Positions 14,518-17,915 of a stretch of 17,915 nucleotides of DNA are shown piece by piece. The stretch lies in contig JBBQWX010000091.1 of NCBI GenBank assembly GCA_038210185.1, positions 1 through 17,915 of the forward strand, read 5' to 3'. Position numbers and translations under genes: made by a program. The stretch is from Fodinibacter sp038210185. GTDB taxonomy: Bacteria; Actinomycetota; Actinomycetes; Actinomycetales; Dermatophilaceae. The notes beneath the pieces are model-generated. The model was not told where the DNA came from, did not search any database, and saw only the letters and a list, made by a program, of their open reading frames with translations. Position 1 is the stretch's first letter. Each line of letters opens with the position of its first letter.

Positions 14518-15834
14518 TCACGCGACTTGTTGAGCACCCCCGATCTGGTCGCCTGATTCGTCGGGTCGTTCGACGAGTTTGCCCATGTCGAACACGGCGC
14601 CGGCCCGGACCAGGGCGACCAGGTGCGGGGCGTTGACGGCGCGCCAGCGGGCCTGTGCGGATTCGATGAGCTTGAACGCCATCGCGACCCCGGCCGCCCG
14701 TGAGCCGGGGCCCTTGGTGACCCGTTGCCGCAGCCGCACCGTGGCGAAGGTTGACTCGATGGGGTTGGTGGTGCGCAGGTGGATCCAGTGCTCGGCGGGG
14801 TAGTCGTAGAACGCCAGCAGCACGTCCAGGTGCTCGGTGATCTTGGCGACCGCTTTGGGCCATTTGGCGCCGTAGGAGTCGGCGAACGCCTTGGCTGCCT
14901 TCAGCGCGTGCTCTTTGTCCTCGGCGCCCCAGATCTCGGCCAGTGCGGCCTTCGCGCCCGGGTGCGCCGACTTGGGCAGCGCCGCCAGGACGTTGCCACC
15001 GACATGGAACCAGCAGCGCTGTTCCCGGGTCTGGGGGAACACCTCCCGGACCGCCTTCCAGAACCCCAGTGCGCCGTCGCCGACCGCGAGCACCGGGGCG
15101 GTCATCCCGCGGCGTTTGCAGTCGCGCAGCAGGTCAGCCCAGGACTCGCTCGATTCGCGGAACCCGTTGGCCAACGCGATCAGCTCCTTGGTGCCGTCGA
15201 CGCGGACCCCGATCATCACCAGCAGGCACACCTTGTCCTGGGTCAGGCGGACCTTGAGGTGGATCCCGTCGACCCACATGTACACGTAGTCGGTGTCGGC
15301 CAGGGACCGCTTGTTGAACGCCTGCGCGTCGTCCTGCCACTGCGCGGTCAGCCGGGTGATCGTGGCCGGCGACAGGCCCGCAGCCGAGCCCAGGAACTGA
15401 GTCAACGCCGGGGCGAAGTCACCGCTGGAAAGGCCGTGCAGGTACAGCAACGGCAGCACCTCGGCGACCTGTGGAGACTTCCTCGCCCACGCCGGCAAGA
15501 TCGCCGAGGAGAACCGCACCCGGTCCCCGGTCTCGGCGTCGATGCGTTTGTCGTTGACCCGCGGCTGCTGTACCGGCATCGCGCCCGCAGCCGTGCTGAC
15601 CTCGCGCGGTTGGTGGTGGCCGTTGCGGACCACCAACCGGTGACCGGCCTCGTCGACCTGGTCGGCGTGGGCCTCGACATACGCGGCGACCTCGGCCTGC
15701 AACGCCGCGGCCAGCATCGCCCGCGCACCGTCACGGACCAGCTCATCCAGTAGCGACCCGCCTGTTACGCCCGGGGCGTGCTCCTTGGACTCGTCGTCCT
15801 CCTGGACTACTTTGGGCCTGTCAGTTTTCAACAC
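14518..15834 (-). CDS. IS256-family (mutator-type) transposase
   Basis: The 438-aa product is a full-length IS256-type DDE transposase. The N-terminal domain shows SLLDELVRDGARAMLAAALQ and RNGHHQPREVSTAAGAMPVQ; the core has LLYLHGLSSGDFAPALTQFL. Catalytic residues are Asp189 (YMWVDGIHLKV), Asp253 (LAVGDGALGFW) and Glu360 (TTNPIESTFATVR), with the CWFHV motif at 274-278. The start used is the GTG at 15832-15834, which lies inside the end of the ISAzo13 gene, so the true N-terminus may have been replaced at the junction. A plausible element end is seen 3' of the gene (about 14487) but no matching 5' end is found upstream. Confidence 0.9.
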   Translation of the reverse strand: MLKTDRPKVVQEDDESKEHAPGVTGGSLLDELVRDGARAMLAAALQAEVAAYVEAHADQVDEAGHRLVVRNGHHQPREVSTAAGAMPVQQPRVNDKRIDAETGDRVRFSSAILPAWARKSPQVAEVLPLLYLHGLSSGDFAPALTQFLGSAAGLSPATITRLTAQWQDDAQAFNKRSLADTDYVYMWVDGIHLKVRLTQDKVCLLVMIGVRVDGTKELIALANGFRESSESWADLLRDCKRRGMTAPVLAVGDGALGFWKAVREVFPQTREQRCWFHVGGNVLAALPKSAHPGAKAALAEIWGAEDKEHALKAAKAFADSYGAKWPKAVAKITEHLDVLLAFYDYPAEHWIHLRTTNPIESTFATVRLRQRVTKGPGSRAAGVAMAFKLIESAQARWRAVNAPHLVALVRAGAVFDMGKLVERPDESGDQIGGAQQVA

Positions 15835-16093
15835 GCGCAGTTTTGGGGTTGAGCGTGTAGTTCCAGTCGCCGTGCCACTCGTGGCGGGTGAGGGTCCCGT
15901 CGTCCTCCAGGGCCTTCATCTGCTGGTCGGGAATCTTGACTCCGGTGGGGTAGGTGGCGGTGTCGAGTTCGGCGTGCACGCTCAGGCCTGATCGGGTGCG
16001 GGTGGCCGCGATGGTGTTGACGATGACCTCGTGGGAGGTCAGCGGCCGGCCGCGCCAGTTCATCGAGATGTGTGAGAAGAGGCGGTGTTCGAT
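15821..16093 (-). pseudogene. ISAzo13-family transposase, C-terminal half (gene split by IS110 element)
   Basis: The fragment reads IEHRLFSHISMNWRGRPLTS, HEVIVNTIAATRTRSGLSVH, then AELDTATYPTGVKIPDQQM and WHGDWNYTLNP, ending at a TGA at 15821-15823. It is the end of an ISAzo13-type (Rhodopirellula-type DDE) transposase. The Glu of IEHRLF is the third catalytic residue. The matching N-terminal side is at 17657-17915, and the two halves join in frame when the IS110 element is removed. The stop codon overlaps the start of the IS256 transposase frame, so ISAzo13 DNA abuts or interrupts that element. Confidence 0.88.
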
Positions 16094-16188
16094 CTGGGGT
16101 GAAATACGTTTGGCCTCAACGGAACTGGGGCAAGGGAGTATCGCCGTGTGTCCCCAGGTGACGGTGGATCGCGGTGGTGTGCGTTGCC

Positions 16189-17433
16189 CTATGCGGTTTG
16201 TGCGGCCTGTGTGAGCTCGACCGTGTAGCCGAGCCGCTCGAGTTGGTTGACGAGTCGGCGGGTGTGCTGCTCGGGGTCTTGGCGGGTGGTGAAGTAGTCC
16301 GCGCCTGGGTCGGTGAACACCTCGCCAGTGCTAAGGGCGTGCCAGATGACGTCCAGCAGGCTGTGCGCCACCGCGACCGCGGCCTTGTTCGGGCCTCGGC
16401 GTCTCGCGATCTGGTGATACTGCGCGCTGAAGTAGCTGCCCTTGGTTCGTGCGGCGGCGCGGGCCGACTCGATCAGGGTACGTCGCAGCCACTGGTTGCC
16501 GGCGGCGGTGCCTACCTTCCTGCGTTTACCGGCCGACTCGTGGTTACCGGGGCACAGGCCAGCCCACGACGCGAGCTGTCCCGGGGTGGGGAAGCAGCTC
16601 ATGTCCGCGCCTGTCTCGGCGATGATGACCTCGACGCTGGTGTGCTGCAGCCCGGGGATCGGCAGCAGCAGGTCCAGGACCGGCTGGTAGCCCTCGGCGA
16701 CTCTCTCGGCGATCTGGCGGCTGAGCTGGGCGATCGTGTCATCCAGGAAGTCCAGGTGGGCCAGGACGCGGTCGGCGACCAGGGCGTGATGGGCGCCGAA
16801 GTGTCCGGACAACGCGCCGGTCAGCTCGGGGATCTTCGGACGTAGCTTGCCCTTGGCCAGCTCGGCCAGCGCCCCCGGGTCACTCTCACCTTCGATCAGT
16901 GCCTGGATCATGGCTCGGCCCGACTGGGTCAACACCTTCGAAGCCACCGAGGTGAGCTTGATCCCGGCATCTTGCAGCACCTTCTCCAGGCGGGCGAGCT
17001 CGCTGGCGCGAGTATCGATCTGCTTCTTGCGGTACCTGGTCAGCTCGCGTAGCTCCCGGATCGGAACCGGAGGTACGAAGCTGGGCCGCACCATCCCGTG
17101 TGCGGCCACGTCAGCCAGCCAGTCAGCATCGGACATGTCGGTCTTTCGCCCCGGCACATTCTTGACGTGGTACGCGTTGCACAGCCACACCCGGAAGCGG
17201 TCCTCCAGGGCGTAGTAGACCGGCTTCCAGTACACGCCAGTGGCTTCCATCGCCACTAGCTGGACCGCCCGTTCACCACACCAGTCGGCCATCTCGATCA
17301 GGCCAGCGGTGGTGGTCTTGAACCGGGCTTTGTCCTTGTGCACGCCCCCTCGAGGCCCCGGCGTGCGGGCACACACTGTCACCTGGTCGCGGTGAACATC
17401 GCACCCGGCGACCCGCTCGTAGATCTGTTCCAC
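16189..17433 (-). CDS. IS110-family DEDD transposase (bridge-RNA-guided recombinase type)
   Basis: The 414-aa recombinase has the RuvC-like DEDD domain: Asp12 in AGCDVHRDQVTV, Glu63 in VAMEATGVYWKP, and Asp99 and Asp102 in KTDMSDADWLAD. The C-terminal Tnp domain shows PIPGLQHTSVEVIIAETG and FPTPGQLASWAGLCPGNHES, whose last serine (about 300) is the probable catalytic nucleophile by analogy with IS621. The start is the GTG at 17431-17433 (MEQIYERVAGCDVH), the family-typical N-terminus, preceded by AGGAGG at short distance. The frame is open further upstream to 17517, which would eat into the non-coding end. IS110 recombinases use a bridge RNA to choose target and donor sites. Confidence 0.9.
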   Translation of the reverse strand: MEQIYERVAGCDVHRDQVTVCARTPGPRGGVHKDKARFKTTTAGLIEMADWCGERAVQLVAMEATGVYWKPVYYALEDRFRVWLCNAYHVKNVPGRKTDMSDADWLADVAAHGMVRPSFVPPVPIRELRELTRYRKKQIDTRASELARLEKVLQDAGIKLTSVASKVLTQSGRAMIQALIEGESDPGALAELAKGKLRPKIPELTGALSGHFGAHHALVADRVLAHLDFLDDTIAQLSRQIAERVAEGYQPVLDLLLPIPGLQHTSVEVIIAETGADMSCFPTPGQLASWAGLCPGNHESAGKRRKVGTAAGNQWLRRTLIESARAAARTKGSYFSAQYHQIARRRGPNKAAVAVAHSLLDVIWHALSTGEVFTDPGADYFTTRQDPEQHTRRLVNQLERLGYTVELTQAAQTA

Positions 17434-17650
17434 GACCTCCTCCTTCGCTCGCGCGCACCCTGCGCGTGAGCCGCCGGGGAGGACCTTCGTAACCAACCGA
17501 ATCTGGGGTTCGTGCACGCAGCAACAATCAAAGGTCCCGCGGGTCCCGCACCAAACTTGTCACGGACACTGGGCGTTCCACTATCGAGACGGCGACCACA
17601 CCCGGCAGCCCAGCCAGCATTTCATCCATCCGTGGTGGCCACCACAGTCA
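17434..17650 (-). ncRNA. Candidate bridge RNA region of the IS110 element
   Basis: In IS110-group elements the long end upstream of the recombinase gene encodes a bridge RNA whose loops pair with target and donor DNA. Read in the recombinase direction, this 220-nt end contains AGUGGAAC (17582 to 17575), complementary to the right target GTTCCACT (17660-17667), and further 3' ACCCCAG (17509 to 17503), complementary to the right donor end CTGGGGT (16094-16100) including the CT core. UCGAU just before the first segment could pair with the left target. The order target loop then donor loop matches IS621. Left guides are not convincing and no secondary structure was computed, so exact RNA ends are unknown. 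Confidence 0.4.
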
Positions 17651-17656
17651 TGCCAA

Positions 17657-17915
17657 CTTGTTCCACTTGCTGGTGCCTGGCGGCAGGTGGCACACGGTGA
17701 TCGTCAGTCCGCTCTGCTTGGCCAGTGCGGCGAGTTCGGTCTTGAACGCACGGGTGCGCGAGCCGTTGGAGCCACCGCCGTCGGCGGTGATCAGCAGCCT
17801 GCTCGCGCCCGGGTAGGTGGGGCGTCCGGCGCTCTGCCACCAGGAGCGGATGGTGTTGACCGCGAACGCGGCCGTGTCGTGGTCGGTGCCGACACTGACC
17901 CAGCCGGTGTCGGCG
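17657..17915 (-). pseudogene. ISAzo13-family transposase, central part (runs off the window)
   Basis: The frame enters from the window edge as ADTGWVSVGTDHDTAAFAVN (first catalytic Asp region), continues SWWQSAGRPTYPGASRLLIT and ADGGGSNGSRTRAFKTELAA (second catalytic Asp), and ends PPGTSKWNK at the IS110 insertion. Its continuation with the catalytic Glu is at 15821-16093. The N-terminal part lies outside the window. Apart from the insertion no lesion is visible, so the host element was probably intact when IS110 arrived. Confidence 0.87.

Larger units (their letters stand above)
16094..17656. mobile_element. IS110-family insertion sequence, both ends defined
   Basis: Removing 16094-17656 joins AAGTGGAACAAG to ATCGAACACCGC on the minus strand and restores the ISAzo13 motif SKWNKIEHRLFSHIS, so the element is 1563 bp. 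On the plus strand a CT lies at each edge (16094-16095 and 17657-17658), the kind of core dinucleotide known from IS110/IS621 recombination. There are no terminal inverted repeats, as usual for the family. The longer non-coding end is upstream of the transposase (17434-17656), as in the IS110 group. A 14-bp perfect palindrome, GTGGTGGCCACCAC, sits 12 bp inside that end (17632-17645). Confidence 0.85.

Noticed and set aside
14779..15753. 324-aa plus-strand open frame opposite the IS256 transposase
   Set aside because: It is an antisense shadow without motif or ribosome site; the minus strand encodes a complete transposase with all catalytic residues.
17583..17587. TCGAT as the left-target guide of the bridge RNA
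   Set aside because: Only 5 nt match and it directly abuts the right-target guide, with no room for the hairpin that separates the two guides in IS621. It was kept as a remark, not a claim.
17632..17645. GTGGTGGCCACCAC palindrome as an independent operator
   Set aside because: It lies 12 bp inside the IS110 end and is better explained as part of that element's terminal structure or bridge RNA.

Overview
The window is high-GC DNA that looks actinobacterial: strong G/C third-position bias, a Zur/Azt zinc regulon, leaderless-type starts and actinobacterial IS types. It reads as a few intact gene modules set in a bed of IS debris. No tRNA, rRNA or CRISPR array was seen.

Region 1 (1-3860) is a zinc-acquisition island. 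It holds a damaged zur (about 100-354, minus) running into a low-complexity window edge, a possible scrap of a zinc permease C-terminus (400-477), an intact zinc-binding ABC lipoprotein (515-1483, minus) and a divergent aztD zinc metallochaperone (2588-3808, plus). A Zur-box palindrome lies in front of each intact gene (1505-1519 and 2559-2573). The ATPase and intact permease are absent. The 1 kb between the two genes is debris: a thioredoxin-reductase-like N-terminus, a Fur/Zur gene missing its middle, and an IS3-type OrfA scrap. A strong hairpin terminator follows aztD.

Region 2 (4063-6657) is a two-gene minus-strand operon, terC-type membrane protein then a baeRF3-type protein. It has a clear TTGACA promoter and a yybP-ykoY (Mn2+) riboswitch whose 3' strand is shared with a hairpin covering the terC Shine-Dalgarno. 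A divergent, probably leaderless winged-helix regulator starts inside the same promoter region, over an imperfect palindrome.

Region 3 (6960-11518) has a two-component system (response regulator and histidine kinase, overlapping ATGA) divergent from a lipoprotein of unknown function. This block is bracketed by two decayed IS630-family 3' ends in the same orientation. A frameshifted ParB-like fragment lies inside the right bracket.

Region 4 (11516-17915) is mobile DNA: an IS5-family element with a tail frameshift; a gene for a widespread uncharacterised protein of about 542 aa with one extra A in an AAAA run; an IS256-family transposase lacking a recognisable 5' end; and an ISAzo13-type transposase split by an IS110-family element. 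The ISAzo13 frame is restored exactly when the IS110 element and one CT dinucleotide are removed, so both ends of the IS110 element are defined. Its long upstream non-coding end contains short segments complementary to the right target and right donor sequences, as expected of a bridge RNA.

The two most interesting items are the manganese riboswitch with its visible translational switch controlling terC-baeRF3, and the IS110 element whose target, donor and candidate bridge-RNA guides can all be read from this one window.
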